Shown: piece after piece, positions 35,049 through 48,203 of the stretch
How the letters are laid out: every line of letters begins with the position of its first letter
How positions within the stretch are numbered: the first letter of the stretch is position 1
Assembly (NCBI RefSeq): GCF_021134715.1
Contig: NC_060025.1
Span: 2,666,001 to 2,730,000, forward strand
Reading direction: 5' to 3'
Length of the DNA stretch: 64,000 nt
Source of the DNA: Daphnia pulex
Lineage: Eukaryota > Arthropoda > Branchiopoda > Diplostraca > Daphniidae
The notes under the pieces: model-generated
Told to the model about the DNA's origin: nothing
The model's input: the letters and a program-made list of their open reading frames with translations, nothing else
Database searches by the model: none
Translations under genes and position numbers: made by a program

Positions 35049-38000
35049 TCACTTAGTATACCATGTGTCTTTTATAAGATCCGACGCCTTTTCTCCGATC
35101 ATAATCTGTCAGGGAAACAAAAGCAAAGAAAAAAGGAAATTAATTCACATTTTACAAAACATATTATTCATGGCGGTGTGTTGGTTTATTACCGCGGCAG
35201 CGTTCGTGTTGCCGCTGGGCACGAGTGGCATGATGGATGTGTCGGCCACACGCAAGTTTCTGATTCCTCGCACTCGTAATAAAGGGTCCACAACAGCCAT
35301 CGGGTCATTATCGGGACCCATTTGACAAGTACCCGCGGTATGCGCCAATGTAACACTAAATCAACCGATCAATGTTCGATAAATAATTCATGAACCCAGA
35401 GTCAAAACAATTTCATCAAAATGAATAAATTACCTGTAACTGCGAACCCAACAGGCCCAGTAATCGTCCGTTCCCATAGGGTAGCCTTCACAGCCAGGGA
35501 AAGGCTTGTCGTAGAATTTGCTGTTCATTTTCTTAAAAGCCGACGTTTGACTGAGCTGCAAGGCCAGCTTGATGCCCTCAATCGTCACTGCCAAGTCGTA
35601 AGGATCGCTGTAGTAATTCGGATTGATGATGGGCTTGTCGAAGGGGTCGGCCGAGTTGAGACGGATGTAACCTCTCGACCTGGGCCGCAGAGTCACGGGC
35701 ATAACGCTCCAGCAATCCCTGTCAATAATCGGCAGGTAGTATTCCTCCCAAACAGAATCCGAGACGCCGTGCGAGTATCGAACGGATCGGCCTCGATCGG
35801 CTGTCACGCAGGACCCGATGAAATGAAACTGGACGTCCGGCCAGTCGTCGTTGGCATCCGCGTACTTGGTCTTGAGCCAAGCGAGTCCCTCAACACCTAA
35901 ACTTTTGCGAATCGTTTGAAAGTCCTTAATTGAAGTCGTAAACAATTTGAATCAACAAAATATACCTCCCAACATGGACAAGGGTGTTCCTCCCCAGGCC
36001 GTGTAGTTGAGGATCGTCTGCACGTTTCTAACTCGTTCTTCCTTCAAGGAATAGGGCTGATCGATCAGGAAGATGACTTCACCCAAGGCGACATGGTCGT
36101 GCAGATTTTTGCCGACCGGCAAATTGGCGTGGATCGGGTAGATTCCCTTTTCCTGCAGATGGGGAGCTGGTCCGATCCCGCTCAACATCAGAAGGTGGGG
36201 GCTGGCCGTGTCGCCGGCTGACAGGATCACTTCCTTCCGTGCAAAGATGTGGTAGATTCTGTCTCGCTTTTGGAACTGAACCCCGTAGGCCTGTTTGGTT
36301 TTGGGATCAATCAGGATCTTTGTCACGTGCGAATGCATGGAAATGTGGAGATTCTTCCGCTTGCGGATGGGTCGGATGAACGCCTTGGAACTGGAGCAGC
36401 GATGGCCTTTGCGGATTGTCCCCTGGGCGAACATGAAACCTTTCGGGGAAAATAGTAAAACTGTAATTTGTTTTTAATTCGTCTGAATTTGAATAACTTA
36501 CCAGTTTGATATTCGCCATTGCCGTCACGATTTTCGTATCCCATTTCCTTGCCACCCTGAATAAATGCCCCTCCTAATGGCGATTGGTAACCAGCCTCGC
36601 TCACGGTCAGGTATCCACCCTTGCCGTGGTATTTCGTTCCGGCCAAGTACGGGTTCTGATTGTCTTCCGACTTGACAAAATACGGCAAAACGTCGTCGTA
36701 AGACCAACCGTAATTTCCAAGTTGGGCCCACTGATCGTAATCGCGCCGGTTTCCACGTACGTACAACATGTAATTGATCGACGACGTGCCGCCCATCATC
36801 TTACCCCGCGGCCAGAGACATCTACGATTATTCATTAAAGACAAGAGTAATAATTTCAGGTCTAAAGTATTTGAAAAAAAAAGAAACGTTAAAGTGTTAC
36901 AAACCTCTGGTTCTCCAATCCGAGACAAGCTTGACCCCTCATTTCTTCCGTCTGGTACTGCCAATCGCGTTCGGTGAGTTGGATATCGGCCGCCGCGGCC
37001 GGCACTTGACCCCAAAGATTTTCGTCACCTCCGGCCTCGAGGAGCAAAACTTTCCATTCTTCTATTTCGGTAAGACGATTAGCGATAACAGCACCGGCCG
37101 ATCCAGCGCCGATGATAATGAAGTCATATTCAGTCCGCAAACCCTATACATAAAAAGAGTAAAATAAAGATTGTAATCAACATGGTAAAAAGATTTTATA
37201 CATATATGTAAAAAGAAAAATTCCATTTGAAACCGACTATTATTTCTGCTACGGTACATTCCATTTTGGAAAAATAACGTTAATGTTCTATTGGACCCCT
37301 AGCGCTTTCTTAGTTTCATTTTTTTTTGAATTGCACGCTCCAGACTGGCATTTTCTTCTCCATTGATGCAAAAGATTAGTGCACATACAGTTTACCCCCT
37401 TTAGGGCTTACGGGAAAAAATTTTGTAATTTCTCGAGTTACAAGCTCGAGGTCGACTATACAAGTAGGTATCGTTTGTAAAATTTTGGGAGGAAGTTGCG
37501 GTTTCAGGGGAATCCCCGTTGACAAAAAGCGGAAATCTTTTGTGACTTGACGAAAATGGTCGCGGCTTCTCTTCTTCACATTTTCGAGTTTCTTTTTCTT
37601 CATGAGACTTTCTTTCCCAATTTTCTTCCGTTTTCTTCCAAGTTTAGAAACACATCTTCCCTACATATCGTCAATCGGCTAATGATGTATCCATTTAAAA
37701 GTTGGAAAATGATTTTGACTCATCTCTAATGCCAAAATCCTAAAAAGGAACTCCAATAACCTAGATACACAATCTAGAAAAGGGAAGATTCGTGAAAGTC
37801 TACGAAGTCAAATTACACACTTAAATATTCATTGTAAAAAAAAAATTCCTAAATAAAAAAAAAAAAATATGAAAACATCGGGATATCGCCGAAAGATACT
37901 GAAACATTTTTTTGTTTGGCTATTATTGGAATAAAATTATATCCTGAGCTGAAACCTGAAACTTCCAGGTTAGTCATTTGGATATAATCGGCATCTGGAC

Positions 38001-39800
38001 GGCCGCTGGCTTCCGACTGTCAGAACAATCTAGTATATATATGCATTTGATTTGCATGTGTGATCAGCATCAGATTAATCTCCCAAAAGTAAAAGCACCT
38101 GCACCGATGATTGGCGATCCTTCCTTCGGTCTCACAGAGATAAATACGGACATTTTCTAATACATGAATGCAATCATTTGATTCGATTGGAAATGAAGAT
38201 AAGATTGATTGATTAATTCACCTCATCTCTAGCTGCCAAAATAAAAAAATTACATCCAAGACTTTCAAAGTCGCCTATTTTCGAGCTGGTTTTATTTCCC
38301 GCCAGGGATTCTATAGCACAAAAAAAAAATGTTGGGCCGATTTTTTTTTCTGTTGCGCCAAACATTTTTTGGGTTGCCGCTCTCATGTATTTTGAAGCTC
38401 ATAACAATATAAGAAGGAAGGACTGAACGGTTGGTTTTTGACCGGAGGAAATTTTTTTTTTCTCTTTTCAAATTAGAAATTTTCATGACTGAAAATTGGC
38501 CCTAGTTAAAAGCCAATTTCGACTTTGTCCGACCTACTGCTGTTCTGATATTCGCTTCTCACTATCTGCGCGTACGTCTTCAAGCAAAGCAAATTGGCTA
38601 GCGCTATAGCGCTAGTACATCCTTTCAATGTCGGATTTCTCTCGCTGGTTCCCAACTTTCTCTCTCAATAAGTTCCGTAATAACAAACATATAGATACAG
38701 CGACACTTTGAGTTACACGGTTCTTGGCGACGGAATCTCATCACAACATTTGCAATTCTAGAGTGTAATAACGGAAACGAAAAATTTCACAGCGCGGAGA
38801 GAGCTCGTTAGGAGTGGCAATCACTGGGATAAACAATGGGCGATGCATCGCTAATGACTGCTTGTCACGATAGAGAAAACGTCCAACTTTGCGATTTGTC
38901 TACTTCTTCTCTCTAGCCCGTAAAAATCAAAAATGTTGACTGCGGTTCGCAAACAAGTTTTTATACATGGCGACGACGGCCAGCGGGAGCGTGACACACG
39001 TCTTTGACTTCCTAATACGGAACGAGCATATGCATATGACTCTGGTACATTCCGATCATTGAACCGTTAGGACGGTGAACCAGCAATTTCAATCACAATG
39101 TCAGGGTTTCTCTATAATTATCGTGTACCTGAAATTAAAGTCTAGACAAGGCCCATTCATTCCTAAATGTCACAGATTATACTGAAGAAGAACTAACGGA
39201 AAACTCCAATCACCCGACAACCCGGTTTTCCTGTAGTATCATAAACTCGAGTAAAGACAAACTCACTGAATGATGCCTATTGAAAACTACAGACGACAAT
39301 GGCTTACGTAATCAAAACACCTGGCCACAACCTGGTGGAATAATGGCTAACTTCTTTGTTTTTTAATTAAACGTTTCATTTCGCTTGGGCGAATTATTTA
39401 TCACGCCCCGTCTGTCCTCGATAAAGAAACGGAATGTTAACGACTTAATAATTAGCATTTTGACTAGATTTCCAAATAAGAAACGTTGCGTGGCAATTAG
39501 CATTTTAATTTGACTCGAATGCAAAACACGAATTCTTTAATGAGGCAAATAAAAACAAACAATTTCCTTCAACACCTAAACCCTCCCATAGTCCCGTAGA
39601 ATTTCAAGCAGTTATAAAACCTTAATTATTCCAAAAGGAATAGACATAGCACTATCGTGTTTAAATTATACTACACGGGTGAGAAAATCAAAACTTACCC
39701 GAGAGTCACGAATCACCCCTTCCGGATTGTTGGAACTATCACGCAGAAAGAAATACTTGCCCAGCAAGGTCGTCAAAGTCATACTAAGTTCCAGCAACAT
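35049..39800 (-). CDS. GMC oxidoreductase 1 (glucose dehydrogenase-like)
   Basis: Seven exons: 39699-39800, 36905-37143, 36502-36821, 35966-36439, 35434-35896, 35193-35355 and 35049-35105, giving 605 residues. The N-terminus has a hydrophobic segment (about 5-19) that may be a signal peptide or anchor. FAD-binding GAGSAG lies at 46-51, GMC signature 1 at [17 protein letters not shown], and signature 2 is slightly atypical ([16 protein letters not shown]). The catalytic His is in LAHTAGT and the paired Asn in SGNTNAA. The family oxidises sugars, alcohols or steroids using FAD; the substrate is unknown. This copy is the most divergent. It lacks the intron after FLI, has one after MLGG and another before SVTLAHT, and has a 2,555-bp first intron. 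Confidence 0.9.
37144..39698 (-). other. Long first intron of GMC1
   Basis: 2,555 bp, far longer than the other introns here (55-90 bp, apart from about 765 bp in FAM20). It holds no supported gene. It contains poly-A/T runs and an 18-bp perfect palindrome at 38598-38615, and may carry regulatory sequence. Confidence 0.5.
38598..38615. repeat. 18-bp perfect palindrome
   Basis: CTAGCGCTATAGCGCTAG equals its own reverse complement; the next flanking bases do not pair. It lies in GMC1 intron 1. Confidence 0.8.
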
Positions 39801-42800
39801 TTTTATTTTTTAAAGAAATTCTAAACTATTCCAAGCTACAAGTAATTCGTCCCTTTGGTGGGAAGACCACTAAAATAAAAACTCCCGAGAAATAGTGTTC
39901 GTGAAAAAAAAAAAAAAAAACACTTAGGTCACCCCCTTATCAGGGCCACACTCTTGAGACTAAAAAAGAGATAAGAGCTGGGAGGACCGTCCCGTACAGA
40001 GGATAGAAACGCACTGTTGCTCCCGACACGGAGAGTCGGCCGTATATTTACACGCACGTATACGGTCGCCAGTCATAGGTATAGCGATCTAAAGCGATGA
40101 TTCTAGAAAAAGGATGGAAATCGAAAAGAAAAGAGTTGTGTTGAACATCAGGTGACTTTCGGAATTTTCTCTCTTGGCCGAACAAAAAAATTTGACTTAA
40201 GGTTTTCGACCTTTTTATTAATTCAATGGCTGCTGGTAGCCTACGTGATTTGGCTTCTTGTAATTGCGTTTCACTTCCTAGTCGTCGTCATTCATTAAAA
40301 AAAAAAAAATGGCCATTGAATCTCACATGAATTTCTCTGCTTCACCTATTTCGAGTTTCTATACGTGAATATTAAAAAATCATTGAGCGCCTTGTGGTGC
40401 TGATGCCGACATAACCGGTTGCATCATAATGAACGTGTCAGTAGTTCTGAGAAATCGTAACACCTACATGATAGATTTCGCCAAAAAAACAATGCAAAAA
40501 TTTAAATATTTTCACGACAAAAAGAGGTAAGAAAAAATTTGGGGTGGACTTGTTTCCCGCCGTCGTGATCAGCCGAAAATTTCATTTAAGAAATATGGAA
40601 CAAATTCTGATAATTACAGATGACACCAAAACTGGATGGCTATAGATCATCTGAAAGAATTTTATACCGGAGTAGTATTCGTGATAACTGGAAAGATAAC
40701 CCATGGCGAAACGTTACAGCCTTGCAGACTATACACTGACCCAGCCAACATTTCCTGTTTTGTACAGACAAGGCGGTCGTCCGAATAGCGGCAAAAAATT
40801 TTTAGAAATCAGAAAAACAATTTTGAAGCCAGGTGAAAATCCAAAGTAGAGTCGACCAACACTATCCATTTTTATCCAATCGTTTCTCCAGTTTTTTTTT
40901 CGCCAAGAAATAATTTCAAAAAGATGAAATAATTTGCGGTTAAGCAATTATTCGGGTTCCGGGAATTTTAATGGCAAAATAAATTTTGTTTTCAAAAAGT
41001 CGGACCACGTATACTCCGAGTCGGACGTAATGGGTTGGTCGCTCTCTACAGGAACATTGTCCCCCCTCCGACAGTATTTGCATACGTTATTTTATTTCTC
41101 GAGGGTCAGGCGGAACAAACTGGCAATAAGGAACTTTTGATAAACGGCCTTGGTTAGTCACCCATTGATGACGACTGTTTTCTAGCGAGGTACATATACT
41201 AGTCTCATTTGCATACCGGACGGTCATCGATAATTGCAGCGGTTGTGTGGACATAACGGCAAGAAAAGTTCATTTTTAAAAAAATATGATGACTGGAAAA
41301 ACCGGAGAAAGAATTTTTACGACATGAAAAAGCCTTACATTACAAGACACTCCTATAGATCCTATCGGAGAACATTCCGCTCAAGATAGGCTGGCCGTAT
41401 TTTCTTTTCGAGAATAAGTGGCCACTGTGGAGTGTTATTATTTCAAGAGAAAAAAGGGCAAATAGAGAGAGCTATTTAGTGTCATGAGTCGCGTTGAATT
41501 TTCTACGGTGTAAGGATCGGCGTTTGAGTGGAAGGAAAACGGGCGTAACGTCTCCGACGATATAACAAAGCAACAGAGTGATAAAATCACGAGTAAATAA
41601 CGAGTCATTGTACAGCATCTTCTGGGAACGACTAGAGGAATGCGTGAACAATTCTTGGCTCAGTTTCAAAGTTGAACTGAGGTGTAGTACATATAGGACA
41701 AGATGTCGGCAAAGCAACGATATCATGGACTGGGGGGAAATGAAACATCCGAACAAGCCGCTGCAAACAATAGTCTGCACAGTGCCAGTGCTGGATATAC
41801 AAATGACGAATGGCAAAGCAAAGCGGATGATGAGTAACAGTCCGCTGTATGAAGTGGGTACCTAACCTTATTTGCAGGTGAAAAAATTTCCAACGTGAAA
41901 TGATGCCACAACCTAGAAAATTAAACACACCCACAAACAAAAAAAACTTTCTCACTCTGCACTTTCGTGACTTTGGGTCGTCTTCACAACTGCGAGTTCT
42001 CTATAGTGTGATTCATGCGCAACGCGCTAGATTGTGGCCTACGTGACGTAACAGATGCGGAGAGACCGCGCATCAGTGAAATTTCTTTCAAACGAAAATG
42101 GTCATCAGGACATTTCCCGCGGTAGACGTATAAGGTCACAGTCATTTGTCATTAACCCGATCCTATATACACCATTTCAGTTTCTACTACGTGCCGTTCA
42201 TATTCCCGAACGGAGCCTACGTTGCGCGCATCTTTTTTGCCTGTCTGGGATATTAAAAAATTTCTAAGGCGGTCAATTTATTCATTGTTATGCATATGCT
42301 GGAACTATAGACACACACACACACACACGGGAAGAGCTGAAGAGAAAGTTAACAAATAGTCAAATGAAAATATGACCGGCTGTCATGATTATGCGGAAGT
42401 AACAAAAACAGTTGCTTAAATACATTTCGTTTAAATGGAAAAATATAATTCTCTAATGAACACAATCCTGTTAGAATCAGGTGATGTCTGATACTTTCTA
42501 ATCTGAACAGCAGCTCACAAAAAGCTTTGATAGATATATGCACATGCTGCAATTACACCGTAAATGAATGCTAAATAATGCGCTATGTCGCGACGAATCA
42601 ATTTCAATCTACAACTGGGTTACAGAGCGCAGCCTCCATCCCACCGTGATTTAAAAAAAAAAGGAATTACACAAGGAGAAAGTCTCGTTCTTCACAGATC
42701 GGCAGACAGATCTTGTCAGAAACGGCAGAAAAGTGGTCCAACCATTTCAGACACTTTGTCTTGTTAAAAACTCGAGTGAAAGTCATTGAAGGTGGTCAAA

Positions 42801-44160
42801 AATTGTTGGTGAGGTCAAAAAAGCGGATAAAAGGTTTTTTTTTTAAGCAAACACTATTACCTTTGAGAGTTTCTGGTAAAATCCAGGCGACAGACGTGTT
42901 GGAGAAATCATTTTTGACGCTAGAAAATGAATATGAAAGTCTATTTCGATATATTTCAAACGGCGATTTCGACAGTCGAATTTTTTACGGCAGCCCTTTT
43001 CAATGGATCAAACGAGCGGTAAAAAACTCACAGGAAAAAAACTGGGTCGGTATATTTATTTATCGGCGCTTAGAGGCATACACTGTAGAAGTATAAAAAA
43101 TCAGCTCTAGATTTCTGTATGGTATAGTCCCAATTATAGGTTTATTTGCCTATTGCCTATAGCGATTCATTGTATAATAGGAGAGACACGCCAGGAGAAA
43201 GCCTTTGCAAGTCGAATATTGCCAAAAGGAAAAGAAGAGTTATTTCTTCTTAAACCGTTACGCCTGTACATAGGGACCGAAATCGGGTTATACGGCTATA
43301 AATCAAGTGTGCGATATCTACTTTCTAATCCCGTTAAGTGTTTTTTCTTTAGGTTGGAGGAAAAACAAATTTCCGGATCACATCATCCAGCATTCGAAAT
43401 TCTATCCGCGCGGAAGCTACTAATATTGTTATACGTTAGGCAAATGAATATGCTTTATAAGAAGTCAAAAGTCGAGGGTCGAGGTGAGTTTAGAGCCTGA
43501 AATTCGCAACGACTTTCTTGCTTTGTTTATTCATCCAATTGTCTTTGTGTTATTTTCTCAGGGTTTCAACTTTCTCGTTTTTGCACACATATTCGCAGTT
43601 CAGGTAAAAACTAAACAATGAATTATTTTGAAGTTAGCGTGATAACAACGTTAGAATCACATTTACGATCGACGACCGCACCCTTTAAATTGAATATACA
43701 GATTCGAGAAGCATAAAACAAAAGTCAGTCAACTCCCAAAGGAAAACGTGATCACGAACGAGAGATCAAAATCATCTGGTATGGTCGGGAGTTCATTGGC
43801 AGAACCAGAATTGAATCAGTTATCGTTAATATACAGATGATCATAGCAAAGTTCGTAAAATAAGTTTGACAGTTTTTCTTATTTTGAAATCAAATTAAAT
43901 CACATCAAGAATGCAATCCTATAGATCCTAAAATCTTTTTCGAGAGTCAATTCAGAAAAAACTTTTGCTAGTCACTTGTTTTTCCAAATGATGACGGTGT
44001 CACCTCCCACAGCATTTCTTGTTTTTATTTTGTTAGAACATCAGCTGTTTTAATGCTTTCTCAACAGTTTTCTAGACAGCTGCTGTTCTCTTTTTTTTGT
44101 TTTTTAGAACATGCTTTTCTAATGTTTATTACTTGACAGTTTTCTTAACAGCTGTTTTTT
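39801..44160. other. Intergenic between GMC1 and GMC2, left part
   Basis: No supported gene. The first 300 bases should contain the GMC1 promoter, where two GATA-type sites (CTTATC, TGATAAG) lie near 39940-39980. Open frames at 42713-43096 and 43153-43500 (+) and near 41470-41955 show no domain. An (AC)n run occurs at 42310-42328. Confidence 0.4.
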
Positions 44161-44182
44161 TAGATCAGCTGATTCTAATGTT
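44034..44182. repeat. Degenerate tandem repeat, about 60-70 bp unit
   Basis: Three diverged units start near 44034 (AGAACATCAGCTG), 44106 (AGAACATGC) and 44162 (AGATCAGCTG). Each runs through TCTAATGTTT or TTTAATGCTTT. The first two continue to a TTGACAGTTTTCT or CAACAGTTTTCT word. Confidence 0.5.
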
Positions 44183-45630
44183 TCCGGGAAGAAAAACTAA
44201 CTTTGTGTCAAAATTTAAATGTCGAAACATTCTGAGCAGATACGACGTGGACACAATATAGAGATCTAATGAGGACACAAATGAAAATATTGGACTTACC
44301 GAATTAAGAGTCAGCTCAGCTCGCATGAATGAACGTGATTTGTTTACACTGCTAAGATCGACGTGATGACAATTGACAAACTGATAAAATTTGATAAAAT
44401 AGCAAGATAAGGAAAATTGCATTCCAGAAGAGTTATATCATCAAGTTACTTATTACTTTGCACAGCATTTTTAAATACTCGACTTACTACTAAGGACATT
44501 ATGGATTTACAATGCTGATTGTTGTTGTTGGCTATTGAATGGCTGCTGGTGATGTTCAATTGAATGACACTACACTTCTTTTTAAAAAAATGTCCAGCTG
44601 TATGGGATGAACACTGTCAAGTTCTACAAGTGAGAATGAGAGACACAACCCACAAGATGTTCAGAACATGCAAAAGTTTTTGAGTTAACAAAAAGGACTG
44701 CTCATTTAGTTTTGCAACGTTGCCTATTATACAGATAGCGTGAAGAATGACATTCAATTTTATTTTGGTTTTGTCATCTTCGTCAATCGTCACTCTTCCG
44801 ACGGGGAAAGTGGGAACTGGGAATGCGGCTTTCACTCTACGAAATAAAACGGACATCCAATCGGCTTTATAACGAGATATCACGTCAAAGAATCTATACA
44901 TGGCGTACAATTCGCTGACGTATAAAAGGAAGAAATAACCCGAAACGTAATTAGGCCAGCACCATTCAAAATTATTCGAAAAGGAATACGAGTTAAGCAC
45001 CGTGGACACGCGATCCGCATATGGTATAATCCCCGTTATTTGATATCAGTACGTAAAGGGTATTCATTATTTTTCGCTTGATTTTTCGTGCCGTATACAG
45101 GTCACATTGATCACCGATTACCAGGTAGAGGTAGCAGACCATAATGACGATGTGCCAGCGCAGTGCCAAGAGAGATAAAAACTGGCTTTTGCATGAGAAT
45201 AACAAATTTAGTGAACCGATTTTTGTTTTCATTTCTTTCTGATGGTTCATGACAGACGGAAAGAAATGCATTGGATTATTATGCACAGATGATTTTCGTC
45301 TGACAGCAAGTGCTGTTGGGGTCTATTTATTCCAGGAATTAGTTCATCGACGAAAGGTCAAAATAACCTGAAACAGGAGGAGACTTGAATCGCCATCCGC
45401 CTTTTAATTTCAATGTCAAACAGGTTGTCTGGCGAGCTGCAGAAGAGAAAGATAAAAAGGTGAACTAACTGTCCAACTAGTAAATCCAGTTCCAGGACTA
45501 CCAGATCAATAACACCCATGAGATTTGGAATGCTAGTGGCGTACACTGAACAAACACGCCCTGGATAAATAGTTAAATACGAATGATTTCTTGTGGTAAT
45601 GTCAGAAAAACTGGTTAGAAAATACAACAT
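44165..45630 (-). pseudogene. Possible multi-pass membrane (chemoreceptor-like) gene remains
   Basis: Open minus-strand frames at 45358-45630, 44993-45286 and 44617-45009 are rich in Leu, Phe and Val and contain several membrane-length hydrophobic stretches. These include a segment ending VGQLVHLFIFLF, one with LALRWHIVIMVCYLYLVI, and one with YVSGYFFLLYVSELYAMY followed by an amphipathic KLNEQSFLL region. The order and spacing recall arthropod gustatory receptors. I could not join the frames with good splice sites: the second and third frames overlap and need a frameshift or an unseen intron, and no terminal TYhhhhhQF motif was found. It may be a decayed receptor, or coincidence in AT-rich DNA. 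Confidence 0.25.
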
Positions 45631-45868
45631 TCAGAGGTTAACGTGCCATATATGAGCTAAGGTAACTGTGAAATTTAGGCGGTAGGGAAATCTGGAGAAA
45701 CTAGGTAACAGAATAGAACGACGCAGAAAAGTTTGAAATACCAAACAAGTTCTCATGAAATTGCAGTTAAATATTAAAATTTTACAAAGAACTATTGCAA
45801 TATAGATAAGTCAACTTAAATAGAAATCGATAGAAATAAATAAATAATTGATAATTCACCGACAAATT

Positions 45869-48203
45869 TTACAACCAAGTTTTCTTGATAAGGTCCGAAG
45901 CCTTTTCTCCGACCATTATCTAGAAATTAAAACAATAAGTAATTATAATTCCATAAAATTGATCTCAGTATAAAAATTATTATTACCGTTGCAGCGTTTG
46001 AATTTCCACTTGGCACTTGCGGCATGATGGATGTGTCAGCGACACGGAGGTTCTTGATGCCAATGAATTTCAATTCAGGATCGACAACGGCCTCCTTATC
46101 AGTGGCGGCTCCCATTCGGCAAGTGCCCGCTGTATGTGCCAAGGTGAAACTAGACGATTTGATCCAGCACGCCCAATATTCGTCCGTCCAGAGTTTTTTA
46201 TCTTCGCATCCGGGGTAAGGCATATCGTAGAGCCTGGAACCCATTTTTTGAAAGGCTTCCGTTTTGCTAAGGGCTATAGAGAACTTGACGGATTCGACGG
46301 TCACTCTTATATCGTAGTCGTCGGGATCCGAAAAATAATTTGGATTGATGAGGGGTTTGTCGTAAGGATCGTTTGAAGCCAGCAAAATGTTTCCTCGAGA
46401 CTTTGGCCGCAAAAAGTACGGGAAGATGGTCCAGCTGTCTCGGTTAACTATTGGCTGGTAGTATTTGTTCCAAACTTCATCCGTAGTGCCGTGAGCATAC
46501 CGGATGTCTACGCCATCATCAGAGATATCACTACCAGAGCCGAAATGCATCTGAATGTCGGGATAATCGCCCGTATCTGTTTCTAGCTTCGATTTGACGA
46601 AAGCAACTCCTTCTACCCCGCCCAACGTAGACATGGCACTTCCTCCAAATAGAGTATAATTGAGAAGCACCGGGAGTTTCATAATTCTTGAAGCTGATAT
46701 TTGGGAGTATGGCTTATCTATTCAAGAGATAATTATGAAATGACAAAAAGGTTTCCCAGCACAAAATTTGTGTGAATAATACAATTTACCAATAAGGAAT
46801 ACCATTCCGATGAGTCCAACGTGATCGTGCAAGTTTTCACCAACTTTGGGTTGATCAAATATTAGGGGGATGCCTTTCTCTGCCAGATGATCCGCCGGAC
46901 CAACTCCGCTCAACATGAGAATTTGTGGTGATGCAACCGCCCCAGCGGAAAGAACAACTTCTTTAGTCGCCTCAACAAAGTACATTCTGCCATTCTTTTC
47001 GAATTGAACTCCCGTCGCTGTTTTCGTATCAGGATCGATCATGATTTTAATGACTTGTGAATTCATTGAGATGTGAAGATTCGGTCGATTGCGGACTGGC
47101 CGGAGAAAAGCTTTCGAAGTTGAACAACGACTTCCACGGCGGATTGTTCCCTGAGAAAACATGAAACCTACAATTCGTACAATTTGAATTATTTTATTTT
47201 CTGTTTTTTTTTTTTTTTTTAGAATTATTAGTTTGATTATAACCTGTTTGGAATTCGCCATTGTAATCGCGATTTTGGTATCCCATTTCCACTCCGCCTT
47301 CGATGAATGCGGCACCTAATGGCGAACGGAAGGCAGGTTCGCCAACCGACAAATAGCCGCCTTTGCCGTGATATTTGGTTCCGGCGAGGAAAGGATTTTG
47401 ATTGTCTTCCGATTTAATGAAATATGGCAAAACATCGTCGTATCCCCAGCCGTCACACCCGTAAACGTCCCTCCAGTTGTCGTAGTCCTTTTTGTTTCCT
47501 CGAACGTACAACATGTAATTGATGGAAGAACTACCACCGAGCATCTTACCCCGGGGCCAGTTGCACCTATTATCAATCATAGAATTAAATTGACTCATGG
47601 CATCAATTCGTAAAAAAAAAATTAATAAAAATACTGTTGATTAAGATTTTTCAGGCAAGCATTTTTCTGAGGTGTGGTTTTGTACTGCCAATCTTTGTTC
47701 GTCAACTGCAAGCCAGCTGCAAAGAGTGGAATTTGCCCAGCCATGCTCTCATCACCTCCCGCCTCCAGTAGCAAAATATTCCAATCAGCCACCTCTGAAA
47801 GTCGATTGGCAATCACGGCCCCAGCGGAACCCGCTCCGATGATAATAAAATCATACGAGGTTTTTATGTTCTACAATAACCCAATTAAATCATTAGTGCT
47901 GAAATACAACTGAACAGTTTTCATAATTATTCAAAGTAAATAAGAACTATATTTGTGGAGTCTAATCACACGCCGTAATTGGTTTTTTAATAAGACGATT
48001 CAAATAAATTCGTGTCTAAAAAGTTCCGTTTCGAGCGAAAATATCGCAATTAACAATTTTTAAATGTTCTACAATAATTCCCCAAATTTTTTTCTTACCG
48101 TTGCATCTCGGACGTATCCTTCGGGATCACCAGGTGTATCACTGAATATGAGAGAAGTTAACAGCGTCGTGACGGCAATAGCATACTCCTTGAATTGTAG
48201 CAT
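45869..48203 (-). CDS. GMC oxidoreductase 2
   Basis: Six exons: 48099-48203, 47635-47870, 47244-47566, 46790-47167, 45987-46717 and 45869-45919, giving 607 residues. The hydrophobic N-terminal segment (about 5-20) is followed by FAD-binding GAGSAG (near 47-52), signature 1 [15 protein letters not shown], signature 2 [15 protein letters not shown], the catalytic His in TLAHTAGTC and Asn in SGNSNAA. Exon structure matches GMC3-GMC6: an intron after FLIG and none before TLAHT. Part of exon 3 (47302-47415) is almost identical to GMC4. Start alternatives: an in-frame codon at 48263 would add 20 polar residues, but Met at 48203 matches the paralogues. Confidence 0.92.

Noticed and set aside
42713-43500. 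Two adjacent plus-strand open frames of 127 and 115 codons
   Set aside because: No family resemblance and no plausible splice joining them; treated as chance.
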